A DNA stretch of 64,000 nt from Sediminicola sp040566555 (GTDB lineage: Bacteria; Bacteroidota; Bacteroidia; Flavobacteriales; Flavobacteriaceae). Where the stretch lies: NCBI RefSeq assembly GCF_040566555.1, contig NZ_JBEWYP010000002.1, positions 496,001 through 560,000 on the forward strand. Direction: 5' to 3'. Numbering within the stretch: the first letter of the stretch is position 1; each line of letters begins with the position of its first letter. Below the pieces are notes generated by a model. It was given only the letters and a program-made list of their open reading frames with translations, ran no database searches and had not been told where the DNA came from. Shown one piece after another: positions 50,794-60,700 of the stretch. The position numbers were made by a program, and so were the translations under genes.

Positions 50794-52578
50794 TTATTTT
50801 GTAAAATTGATCAATTTTCTCCTATAAGCGGTCAATAGTTTTGACTTGGATATAAAACCGTGGTATTTTCCATCCTTAATGACCGGAAGGTTCCAAGCTC
50901 CACTGTCCTGAAATTTTTTCATTACCTCCTGCATGGTATCTTTTTCGTAAAAGATGTATTCCGGAGCGCTGTGCATTATAGAACCTACCTCCGTGGTATC
51001 ATAAAGCGAACTATCGAACATAATTTCCCGAATATCATCCAAAAGGATAATCCCCACCAAACGGTCTTCTTCGTCAATAACAGGGAAAATATTCCGTGTT
51101 GATTTTGATACCGATTTGTGCAGCATTTCCCCAAGGGTCATTGTTGAGGTCACCGTCTTGAAATTTTGTTCTATCACGTCGTCTAAATGCATAAGGGTAA
51201 GGACCGTTTGATCCTTGTTGTGGGTGATCAAAGCACCTTGTTGCGCCAATTCTTTGGTATAAATAGAATGGTCGATTGCATTTTTGGTGATTAGATAGGA
51301 AATGGAGGAGGTAATCATAAGGGGAACAAAAAGCTCATATCCCCCGGTAATCTCAGCAATTAAAAATATAGCTGTTAGGGGTGCATGCAAAACCCCTGCT
51401 ATGAGTCCGGCCATACCTATTAGGGTGAAATTACTTTCGGAAACCACCAGACCCAATCCTGAATTATTGATGACCTTGGCAACTACATTTCCCAAGGCGC
51501 TGCCCATGACCATGGTGGGAATAAAGATTCCACCCGATCCACCCGCTGCAATGGTAGTTGTCATTGCAATCGCTTTAAAAATAGTGATTCCAAATAAAAG
51601 GGCAATTACAACCCATATGTTACTTGTATATTGATCGAAGGGTGTTTTCCCCAAGGCTTTTAAATGGTCGCCCTCCAAAAGATTGTTGATCAAGCCAAAC
51701 CCTTCCCCGTATAAGGGCGGGATAAAATAAAGCATGATTCCTATGGTAATACCACCGACCAATAATTTGTATTTGGGACTCTTGAACCTTTTAAAAAAGG
51801 TAAGGATAGAAAAATACATTTTGGTGAAATAGATGGAGGCGAATGCCGTTCCAACTCCAAGCAAAACAAAGAAAAAGGTGTCTTTTATTTCAAACTTGTC
51901 CGTAATGGTAAAATTAAAAAGAACCTCATTGCCCAAAAAGAAATAAGATGTTAGGACTCCAGAAATAGAGGCCAACAACAAAGGCAGCAACGAGAGCATT
52001 GTAAGGTCCAAACTAAATACTTCCACGGCAAAAATGATGGCAGCAATTGGGGATTGAAAAATGGAGGCAATAGCTCCTGCTGAGGCACACGCAATCAATA
52101 ATGATCGCGTTTTGGCATTAATGTGAAATAGTTTTCCCAGATTGGAACTTATTGCTGCTCCTGATGCTACTGCTGGACCCAACAATCCTACCGAACCCCC
52201 AAACCCTACAGTTAAAGGAGCGGTTATCAATGGAGTGTAAATTTGAATGGGTTTAATTAGCCCCTTTCTTTTGGAAAGTGTAAACAAAATGGACGAAACA
52301 GCATGCTCCAAGGGTTTTTTTAAAACAAATTTCACATAAAGAAAAACTAAAAAGAGCCCTATTACCGGTAGAATGAAGTACAATTGGTTGTTGGAAAAAA
52401 TAATTCCCTGTTCCAAAAAGGCTTCAATAAAATAGGTGGTGTTCTTTAGGGTGACCGCAGCCAAACCAGCTAAAAAACCAACTATGACACTGAGGATGTG
52501 TACAAAGGTTTTATTGGAGATATGTTTGTATCTCCAAATTAAAAAGCGGGTAAAGATGTTCCTTTTTTGGATTGGCAT
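50794..52578 (-). CDS. ClC-family chloride channel/antiporter with CBS domains
   Basis: A 594-residue protein. The first 430 residues are the ClC membrane core: GGSVGLLGPAVASGAAI is the GxxxP-like selectivity loop, and AAGGSGGIFIPTMVMGSALG is the second. The C-terminal 150 residues hold two CBS domains (about 455-590; EYFYEKDTMQEVMKKFQDSGAWNLPVIKDG-type segment), which usually bind adenine nucleotides and regulate the channel. The equivalent of the gating Glu would be in the segment beginning GGSVGLLGP, where the E of GREGP is replaced by L, suggesting channel-like rather than gated antiport behaviour. Confidence 0.9.
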   Translation of the reverse strand: MPIQKRNIFTRFLIWRYKHISNKTFVHILSVIVGFLAGLAAVTLKNTTYFIEAFLEQGIIFSNNQLYFILPVIGLFLVFLYVKFVLKKPLEHAVSSILFTLSKRKGLIKPIQIYTPLITAPLTVGFGGSVGLLGPAVASGAAISSNLGKLFHINAKTRSLLIACASAGAIASIFQSPIAAIIFAVEVFSLDLTMLSLLPLLLASISGVLTSYFFLGNEVLFNFTITDKFEIKDTFFFVLLGVGTAFASIYFTKMYFSILTFFKRFKSPKYKLLVGGITIGIMLYFIPPLYGEGFGLINNLLEGDHLKALGKTPFDQYTSNIWVVIALLFGITIFKAIAMTTTIAAGGSGGIFIPTMVMGSALGNVVAKVINNSGLGLVVSESNFTLIGMAGLIAGVLHAPLTAIFLIAEITGGYELFVPLMITSSISYLITKNAIDHSIYTKELAQQGALITHNKDQTVLTLMHLDDVIEQNFKTVTSTMTLGEMLHKSVSKSTRNIFPVIDEEDRLVGIILLDDIREIMFDSSLYDTTEVGSIMHSAPEYIFYEKDTMQEVMKKFQDSGAWNLPVIKDGKYHGFISKSKLLTAYRRKLINFTK

Positions 52579-52604
52579 TTCCTTGGGTGCCTAATGATTA
52601 TTTA

Positions 52605-52632
52605 AAAAAAATCCCGCTTTACAACGGGATTT
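52605..52632 (-). terminator. terminator after aspS
   Basis: AAATCCCG (52609-52616) / CGGGATTT (52625-52632) with an A8-rich left flank that gives a U-tract on the minus strand. Confidence 0.8.
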
Positions 52633-52637
52633 CTTAG

Positions 52638-54392
52638 TTATGATTGAATATCTAATTTAAGATTTAATTCTTTTAATTGTGCATCATCAATAAATGCAGG
52701 GGCGTCTATCATCACATCCCGACCGCTATTATTTTTCGGGAATGCTATAAAGTCCCTGATTGTTTCCTGTCCGCCCAAAATGGCAACCAACCTATCCAAT
52801 CCAAATGCTAGTCCACCATGGGGAGGGGCACCGTATTGGAAGGCATCCATCAAAAAGCCAAATTGTGCCTTTGCCTCTTCTTCGGAGAAGCCCAAATGCT
52901 TGAACATCGTTGCTTGGGTTTCCTTATCATGGATACGAATAGATCCACCTCCAATTTCGTTTCCGTTCAATACCAAGTCATAGGCGTTGGCCTTGACAGC
53001 GCCCGGATCGCTATCCAACAATTCCATTTGACCAGGTTTCGGGGATGTAAATGGGTGGTGCATGGCGTGGTAGTGTCCAGTTTCCTCATCCAATTCCAAC
53101 AATGGAAAATCTATCACCCATAAAGGTGCGAATTCATCCTTTTTTCGCAATCCTAATCGTTGCGCCAATTCCATACGTAAAGCGCTCAGCTGAGTCCTTG
53201 TCTTGAGAGTATCTCCTGAAAGTACACAGATAAGATCTCCTGGCTTGGCATTGGTCGCCGCGGCCCATTGCGCAAGATCTTGTTCATCGAAAAATTTATC
53301 AACGGAAGATTTAAAACTGCCATCCTCGTTATATTTGGCATAGACCATACCTTTGGCTCCAACTTGGGGCCTTCTTACCCAGTCTACAAGGGCATCAATT
53401 TCTTTTCTTGTGTATGCCGCTCCTCCAGGTACTGCTATCCCTACCACAAGTTCTGCATCATTGAATATGGCAAAATCCTTATGTTGGGCGATGGAGTTCA
53501 ATTCACCAAACTCCATCCCAAATCGTATATCCGGCTTGTCGTTCCCATATTTTTGCATCGCATCGTCATAGGTCATACGTGGGAAATCTCCAATTTCAAT
53601 CCCTTTGATTTCTTTTAGAAGATGTCTTGTCAGCCCTTCGAAGACATTTAATATATCCTCTTGTTCCACAAACGCCATCTCACAGTCGATCTGGGTAAAC
53701 TCAGGCTGTCGGTCCGCCCTAAGGTCTTCGTCCCTGAAACATTTTACGATCTGGAAATATTTGTCCATTCCACCTACCATTAGCAATTGCTTAAAGGTTT
53801 GGGGAGATTGGGGAAGGGCATAAAACTGACCTTCGTTCATTCTGCTCGGCACCACAAAATCCCTAGCACCTTCAGGGGTGGATTTAATTAAATATGGGGT
53901 TTCCACTTCAATAAAGGCTTGGTCAGATAAGTATTTCCTTACCTCCATGGTCACTTTATGCCTAAAAATAAGATTGTTTTTGACTGGATTCCTGCGGATA
54001 TCCAGATAACGGTATTTCATGCGAATGTCTTCACCTCCGTCTGTCTGGTCTTCAATGGTAAATGGTGGCAGCAGGGATTTGTTTAAAATAACTAGGTTGG
54101 AGACCAATATCTCGATATCCCCAGTGGGCATATTCGGATTTTTGGATGATCTTTCTATAACCTGACCCTGTACTTGGATTACAAATTCCCTTCCTAAGGA
54201 TTTGGCTTGCTCCATAATTTCTTTGGAGGTACGCTCCTCATCAAATATTAACTGGGTAATACCATAACGATCCCTTAGATCGACCCAAATCATAAATCCT
54301 TTATCCCTTACTTTTTGAACCCATCCAGAGAGTACTACTTCTTTATTGATGTCTGAAGACCTTAAATGGCCACAGGTTTGACTTCTATACAT
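52638..54392 (-). CDS. aspS: aspartyl-tRNA synthetase
   Basis: A 584-residue class II aminoacyl-tRNA synthetase of the bacterial type. It has an N-terminal OB-fold anticodon domain (1-110), motif 2 FRDEDLRADRQPEFTQID near residue 215, a GAD insertion domain (about 290-420) and motif 3 GLAFGLDRLVA near residue 535. The RRNPVKNNLIFRHKVTMEVR segment marks the start of the catalytic domain. It charges tRNA-Asp. No signs of the archaeal non-discriminating type are seen. It has its own promoter element and terminator. Confidence 0.97.
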   Translation of the reverse strand: MYRSQTCGHLRSSDINKEVVLSGWVQKVRDKGFMIWVDLRDRYGITQLIFDEERTSKEIMEQAKSLGREFVIQVQGQVIERSSKNPNMPTGDIEILVSNLVILNKSLLPPFTIEDQTDGGEDIRMKYRYLDIRRNPVKNNLIFRHKVTMEVRKYLSDQAFIEVETPYLIKSTPEGARDFVVPSRMNEGQFYALPQSPQTFKQLLMVGGMDKYFQIVKCFRDEDLRADRQPEFTQIDCEMAFVEQEDILNVFEGLTRHLLKEIKGIEIGDFPRMTYDDAMQKYGNDKPDIRFGMEFGELNSIAQHKDFAIFNDAELVVGIAVPGGAAYTRKEIDALVDWVRRPQVGAKGMVYAKYNEDGSFKSSVDKFFDEQDLAQWAAATNAKPGDLICVLSGDTLKTRTQLSALRMELAQRLGLRKKDEFAPLWVIDFPLLELDEETGHYHAMHHPFTSPKPGQMELLDSDPGAVKANAYDLVLNGNEIGGGSIRIHDKETQATMFKHLGFSEEEAKAQFGFLMDAFQYGAPPHGGLAFGLDRLVAILGGQETIRDFIAFPKNNSGRDVMIDAPAFIDDAQLKELNLKLDIQS

Positions 54393-54414
54393 TTGTAATA
54401 GCTTAATTGATTGG

Positions 54415-54422
54415 CAAATGTA
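54415..54422 (-). promoter_or_regulatory. -7 promoter element of aspS
   Basis: TACATTTG on the minus strand (CAAATGTA on plus), 22 bases before the start codon. Confidence 0.5.
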
Positions 54423-54566
54423 AGAAGTATCGTGCTAAGCTGAAACATTAAGATTGTAAGTAGCCAATAATTTTTCCTAAAGGAATTGGTGATTCCTTAA
54501 ATTTTTGTGAAATATTTCATAATACTTAATTATATTCGACAATGTAATTAACGAAACCTTAGAAAT

Positions 54567-57251
54567 ATGAAACAGATTTTTATTAAGAAAACAATGGTGT
54601 TATTTCTACTATGTGTTCCAACACTTATAATGGCGCAATCCGTTATAAAGGGTACAATAAAGGACGCATCTACAGGAGAAGTATTACCTGGAGCCAATGT
54701 TGTGATTAAGGGGACAACCCAGGGTACAACAGCCGATTTTGATGGTAATTTCACAATTGAAATAATGGATTTTCCTAAAACTCTTGTTATTTCATCCGTT
54801 GGATATAAAACCGTTGAGTTGAATATTACCAATGATAATTTTATACAAGTTTCATTGGAGGAAGGAGTAGCTCTGGATGAAGTAATACTTGTTGGAAATA
54901 GATCAAAACCAAGAACAATTTTGGATTCTTCAGTTCCAATTGATAATATAGGTGTTGCAGAATTGGTTAATACTGGACAGCCTACCGTAGATAAAATGTT
55001 GACCTACAAAGTACCATCATTTAACTCTACCAATCAAACAATTTCAGATGCTACAGCACATTTTGATCCAGCTGATTTAAGAGGATTAGGGCCTAGTAGG
55101 ACGTTAGTTTTGGTAAACGGAAAAAGAAAAAATCAAAGTGCCTTAGTTTATATTAACGATACACCTGGAAAGGGAGAAGTTGGTGTGGATTTGAAAAGTA
55201 TCCCTGCAGCTGCCATAGAACGTATCGAAGTATTAAGAGACGGTGCCTCAGCGCAATATGGATCTGATGCCATTGCGGGAGTAATCAACATGGTATTAAA
55301 AAATAATGTTGAGTTTACGACAGTTAATGTTAAATCTGGCATTACTACTGAAGGCGATGGTTTTAACCTTGGTGCTGATATAAACTCATCACTTTCTATC
55401 GGGGAAAATGGAGGTTATTTGAATTTGACCTTTGGGTATTACCAACAAGAAGAAACGAATAGAGCGGGTACACCTGGAGAGGATGTATTATTTGGAGTCG
55501 CAGCAAATGACCCCACTTGGGGAGATTGGCTTTCAAGGAATCCAGATTTAGGTATGACGGTAGGTCAGCCAGAATTAAAGAAAGGAGATGCATTTTTTAA
55601 CGCAGGGGTTCCTTTTAAAAATGGAAAAGGTAAATTTTACACCTTTGGTGGAATGACTTATCGGGTCGGAAAAAGTTTTGCATTGTATAGAGCACCATAT
55701 TGGGTGGGTGATCCTTTCAATTTGCTACATGAACCTGGCACTGAATACCAAGGTTTTCAACCTACTTTTGAAACTGATATCAGGGATAATAACTCTACAG
55801 TTGGGGTCGAATTTGATCTATTGGGCTTAGATGTGGATTTGAGCGGAACTTACGGTAGAAATGCGGTGGATTACGAAGTCAATAATTCGTTGAACCCAGC
55901 CTTAGGCGCATCAAGTCCCACTTCATTTGATGTTGGAGCATATACTTTTAGTAATACCTTGGCAAATTTAGATTTTTCTAAGAATTTTGGACAAGCAAGC
56001 ATTGCATTTGGTGCCGAATTAAAAAATGAACGATTTACCGCTGAGGCAGGTGAGCCAGCCTCTTATGCGGGAAGCGGTGCACAATCATTTCCAGGATTAC
56101 AACCAAGTAATGCTGTTGAAGCCTCTAGGGATAATTATGGGGTTTATGGAGATTTGGAATGGGAGCCAACAGATAAATTTTTGATTGGAGGCGCAATTAG
56201 ATATGAGGATTTTAGTGATTTTGGCGATAATACTTCTTGGAAGGTAAGTAGTAGATATTTATTGGGGGATAAAAAGGGAGCATTAAGGGCTTCTTATAGT
56301 ACAGGTTTTAGGGCTCCTTCATTACATCAGATCTATTTGAGTAACATCCAAACTTTGGTTTCGGGTGGAACTATCTCCAATCAAGGAACATTCAATAATG
56401 TTGATCCCGTAATTAGGGAAGGTTTGGGAGTACCACAATTGACAGCAGAAACCTCTAAGAATATTTCTGCAGGTATTACCTTTAAACCAGTATCAAATTT
56501 ATCCTTATCTGTAGATTATTACAATGTAAAGGTTGATGATAGGGTACTGTTTACTGGGGAAATTGGGTTTGATGGTGATGATAATAGCACTAATCCTGTT
56601 GAGCAAATTCTTTTGGACAATTCTATTACAAGTCTAAAATTCTTTGTTAATGCGGTTAACACCAATACTTCCGGGGTAGATTTGGTTGCCAATTACAGAA
56701 ACTTGGAAATGGGGAATGGAATGTTGTCATTGACCCTTGCAGCTAACTTTAACGAAACAACTATTGAAGGGGAAATTGACACTCCAGATTTGCTCGCAGC
56801 CAATGGTTATGAAATCTTTAATAGAAAAGAACAATCAAGAATTACGTCTGCTAGACCTAAATCAAAAGTATTGTTGGGAATTGATTATAATATAAGTGAA
56901 TGGAATTTTGCTTTGAACAACACTTATTTTGGGGAAGTGTCCTGGCAGCATTCAAATAATGGTTTGAACGGAGTAGACTTTGGTAATGGGCCACTTCCAT
57001 TGGATGATGCCGCTTATGACCAGACGTTTTCTGGAAAAGTTATTACTGATTTGATAATTGGATATAATTTTAGCGATAGAATATCTGGTAACATAGCGAT
57101 CAATAATCTTCTAAACGTGTATCCTGATGAGATTGATACCAAAGGGGATTTTGTAACAGACTTAGGAGGAAGATTTAGATATCCATGGGAAGTGAGTCAG
57201 TTTGGGTTTAATGGAACTATCTTAAATGCAGGACTTACCTTCAAGTTTTAA
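54567..57251 (+). CDS. TonB-dependent receptor without SusD partner
   Basis: An 894-residue outer-membrane receptor. The signal peptide MKQIFIKKTMVLFLLCVPTL (with MAQ) is followed by a CarboxypepD_reg-like domain (VIKGTIKDASTGEVLPGANV, residues 25-105), a TonB-box region ALDEVILVGNRSK (about 108-120), a plug domain (about 125-240; PTVDKMLTYKVPS, RGLGPSRTLVLVNGKRK, ERIEVLRDGASAQYGSDAIAGV) and a 22-strand barrel ending in the aromatic FKF. A DPADLRGLGP motif and the barrel suggest a siderophore/vitamin-type rather than SusC-type receptor; no SusD or sugar gene follows. The ligand is unknown. Confidence 0.93.
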   Translation: MKQIFIKKTMVLFLLCVPTLIMAQSVIKGTIKDASTGEVLPGANVVIKGTTQGTTADFDGNFTIEIMDFPKTLVISSVGYKTVELNITNDNFIQVSLEEGVALDEVILVGNRSKPRTILDSSVPIDNIGVAELVNTGQPTVDKMLTYKVPSFNSTNQTISDATAHFDPADLRGLGPSRTLVLVNGKRKNQSALVYINDTPGKGEVGVDLKSIPAAAIERIEVLRDGASAQYGSDAIAGVINMVLKNNVEFTTVNVKSGITTEGDGFNLGADINSSLSIGENGGYLNLTFGYYQQEETNRAGTPGEDVLFGVAANDPTWGDWLSRNPDLGMTVGQPELKKGDAFFNAGVPFKNGKGKFYTFGGMTYRVGKSFALYRAPYWVGDPFNLLHEPGTEYQGFQPTFETDIRDNNSTVGVEFDLLGLDVDLSGTYGRNAVDYEVNNSLNPALGASSPTSFDVGAYTFSNTLANLDFSKNFGQASIAFGAELKNERFTAEAGEPASYAGSGAQSFPGLQPSNAVEASRDNYGVYGDLEWEPTDKFLIGGAIRYEDFSDFGDNTSWKVSSRYLLGDKKGALRASYSTGFRAPSLHQIYLSNIQTLVSGGTISNQGTFNNVDPVIREGLGVPQLTAETSKNISAGITFKPVSNLSLSVDYYNVKVDDRVLFTGEIGFDGDDNSTNPVEQILLDNSITSLKFFVNAVNTNTSGVDLVANYRNLEMGNGMLSLTLAANFNETTIEGEIDTPDLLAANGYEIFNRKEQSRITSARPKSKVLLGIDYNISEWNFALNNTYFGEVSWQHSNNGLNGVDFGNGPLPLDDAAYDQTFSGKVITDLIIGYNFSDRISGNIAINNLLNVYPDEIDTKGDFVTDLGGRFRYPWEVSQFGFNGTILNAGLTFKF

Positions 57252-57270
57252 CCAATACTGATATTAGTTT

Positions 57271-57301
57271 AAAGAGTGCCGTTCATTGAACGGCACTCTT
57301 T
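57271..57301 (+). terminator. terminator of the TonB-dependent receptor gene
   Basis: 15-bp stem AAAGAGTGCCGTTCA (57271-57285) / TGAACGGCACTCTTT (57287-57301) followed by TTATTAT; the effective loop is CATTG. Confidence 0.85.
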
Positions 57302-57587
57302 TATTATCGTATGTATTTAGAAGTTTGCTAATGCACTCCAAGCTTCACTTAACGCAAACTAATGGTTCTCTAAATGTTGTGTGAAAAGTATTATTTTGTA
57401 AATTTAGTAGGCAATTGAGTTTGTGGTTTACTTTATATCATGCTAGGTATAAACTTTACTACAGTAGTTATGGTGAATGTTTTAGGAAATGGGAGTTAAC
57501 TTAGCCTTATGCTCCAATGAAAAGGGAAGTCAGGAGTAAACTTAGTGGTGAACTAGCTAACAATACAAATACCAACCCTAACCTATT
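57302..57587 (+). other. non-coding stretch ahead of a second terminator
   Basis: No credible gene. A 19-codon frame (57439-57498) and a 46-codon frame that runs through both following terminators (57517-57657) are not convincing. ACTACAGTAGT near 57460 is a short palindrome. The stretch is probably transcribed, either as receptor readthrough or as a small RNA. Confidence 0.35.
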
Positions 57588-57616
57588 AGGCCCGATGTCC
57601 ATATCGGGCCTTTTTA
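57588..57616 (+). terminator. second plus-strand terminator without a gene
   Basis: Perfect AGGCCCGAT (57588-57596) / ATCGGGCCT (57603-57611) with TTTTT following. Lies 287 bases after the receptor's own terminator. Confidence 0.8.
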
Positions 57617-57653
57617 GTTTCTATGGAATTGTTTTAAACATTGATATAAAAAA

Positions 57654-57691
57654 ATAGGGCAATACATCTTTCTAAGATGGTATTGCCCTAT
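57654..57691 (-). terminator. terminator of the RND efflux operon
   Basis: ATAGGGCAATACATCTT (57654-57670) pairs with AAGATGGTATTGCCCTAT (57674-57691) with a single bulged base; on the minus strand it is followed by a U-rich tract (TTTTTTATATC). Confidence 0.85.
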
Positions 57692-57716
57692 ACTTTAATC
57701 CTTTAATATTTTACGG

Positions 57717-60700
57717 TTAATTTTTACGTATACCCCTGAGTTTTATTTTGAACCTGTAGGTTATAAAGAACAGTACGGGAACAATAATCAAAGTAAGGAA
57801 GGTGGCTACAATTAAACCATAGATCACCGTCCATGCCAAAGGTCCCCAGAAAATAACATTGTCACCACCAATATATATGTTGGGATCAAATTCCGAAAAC
57901 AAGGAAAAGAAATCTATATTCAGTCCTATAGCCAATGGGATTAGTCCCAAAACCGTAGTAATGGCAGTTAGAAGTACCGGACGCAATCTTGCCTTTCCTC
58001 CTTTTATAATAGATTCCCTGGCATCATCCCTGGTTAATAGGTCTCTATCATCCATAGCTAACTTTACCTTTTTTCGATCTATAAGAATTTGGGTATAGTC
58101 CAATAACACCACTCCGTTGTTTACCACAATACCGGCCAAGGAAATAATTCCCATCATGGTCATCATAATAACAAAGGGTTTTCCGGTTATGATAAGTCCG
58201 CCAAAAACGCCAATAAAACTTAAAAAGATGGCGATCATGATAATCGATGGTTTGGAAATTCCGCCAAATTGAAATATCAAAATGAGCATAATCAGCCCCA
58301 GACCGGTAAAGAAGGCTCCGACCAAAAACTGCATTTGCTTGTTCTGTTCCTCAATCTGTCCGGTATAATCTATATGAACATCTTGTGGCAAGGTCGTATA
58401 GCTTTCCATTTCCTTCTGTATTTCAGTTACAATGGCTGCGGCATCGGTAAATCCAGGCTTTAATCCAGAATAAACGGTAACCACCCTTTCATTGTCCCTG
58501 TGTTTAATGGCACTAAAGGAAGATGTGTTTCTTTGTGAAGCCACCGCGGAAACAGGAATTTCTTTGATTTGTCCGTTTGCGGGATCCCTAAAAATAATAT
58601 TTTGGTTAAAAAGGGCACTTTTGTCATATCTGTTCTGCTCATTAAAGCGAACGTTGATATTATAGTCCTCTCCATCCTTTTTGTAAATCCCTGCTTTTTC
58701 ACCAAAAAGGGATCTTCTTAGCTGATTCCCAACCTGTCCTACTGCTACCCCCAATTCTCCGGCTTTCTGTCTGTCGACAACCACCTGCATGGAAGGTTTT
58801 CCTTTATTTACATCGATCTTCAATTCCTCAATCCCAGCAATATTTTTAGTATTGATGAAATTCCGCATATCCTCTGCGGTATTGATCAACTCATCATAAT
58901 CTTTCCCCTGTAATTCAATGTTGATAGGGTAACCGGCTGGAGGACCAGCTGCGTCCTTCTCAATGGAAATTGCTACCCCTGGATAGATGCCCTTAAGAGA
59001 TTCCTGAATATTTTTCCTGAGCTCCTCTGTGTCCAATCCATTTCTGTATTTAAACTCCCGCATAGAGACTGTAAGCTTACCTCGATGGGGCATTTCTGCT
59101 GCAGAGCCTCCATCTGTCTGTGGGTTCCCCGCACCTTCTCCTACCTGTGATACTGCCGATTCAACCAAGTAGTTGTTTTTACCTTTTGCATCGGTATATT
59201 TATCACTATTAATGATCGCATATACCCTTTTTTCAATATCATGGGTTAATTCATTGGTCTTTTCAATGGAGGTTCCTTGAGGGTATTCTATGTAAACATA
59301 AATCTCATTTGGAATGGTATCCGGGAAAAATTCTATTTTAGTTCTCTGGGTGCTAATGGATACTCCAAAAAGCATAAAGGCACCTATAAGCATCGCCACC
59401 GTTACCCCGAAATACCAATACACATTATTTCCCCTAAGGGCATGCATCAATCGTCTTTCGTACCAATTTTCAAAGCGTACCATGGTATTCTTTTGAAAAT
59501 TGATGGCCCATCTTTTCAGAAAGTATTTGTAGATCCAGAACATGCCCGCTGTAAGGATTAAAACACTACCCAAACCTCGGACAGTACCGCCAAATATTAG
59601 GATAAAGATTCCAAGTCCCCCCATGATGATACTCAGTCGTATCAATTGTTTAACAGTCAGTTCCTTTTCTCCAGTATCCATAAAATTAGAGACCAACATG
59701 GAATTCATGAATATGGCCACAAAAAGTGATGAACCAAGCACCACCGAGAGGGTGATCGGGAAATAGATCATGAACTGTCCGAAGATTCCGGGCCATAATC
59801 CCAAGGGTACAAACGCAGCAACTGTAGTGGCCGTTGAAATAATAATCGGGAAGGCAATCTCTCCTATTCCTTTTTTAGCGGCTTCGATCCGTGGCATGCC
59901 TTCATCCATGAGTCGGTATACATTTTCTACCACCACAATTCCGTTATCCACAAGCATCCCCAAGCCCATGATCATTCCAAAAAGGATCATGGTATTTAAG
60001 GTATATCCCAGCCATGACAGGATCATAAAAGACATGAACATGGACATAGGAATAGCGAAACCTACAAAGAGTGCGTTTCTAAATCCTAGAAAGAACATTA
60101 GGACAGTAACCACCAAAATAATTCCAAAAATGATGTTGTTCACCAAATCATCCACTTGATTTAGGGTCCTGCCAGAAGAGTCATTTGCAATAGAAATCCC
60201 TAAATCAGTAGGGTAGTAGTTGGCTTTGGCATCTTTGACCATTGCCTTAATCTTATCCGAGGCTTCGATCATGTTCTTGCCGGCTCTTTTCTTTATGTCC
60301 AACATCACCACACTTTCACCAAACTCACGGGCAAAGGTGGTCTTTTCCTCCTCAGAAAAGGTGACTTGGGCAATATCCTTTAAATAAACGGCGTTCCCAT
60401 TTTCTGATTTTACTACAAATTCATTCAATTCCTTCGGGTCTTCAATCTCACCCAATATTCTAATCGTCCGTCTCTGACCGCTGGTCTTTAAATTCCCAGC
60501 AGACATGGTAACGTTGCCATTTCTGATCGTATTCAAAACATCATCAAAACTAACCTTGGCGGCCATCATTTTATAAACGTCCACCGCAATTTCAACCTCC
60601 TTGTCCTGGGCGCCCCTTATATCCACTTGCTTTATTTCGGGCAGGTCCTCAATTTCATCCTGCATATGCTCCGCAAATTCCTTCAGCTTTTCCACTGGGT

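Noticed and set aside
57517..57657. 46-codon plus-strand frame
   Set aside because: Runs through one terminator and into another, which real genes do not.
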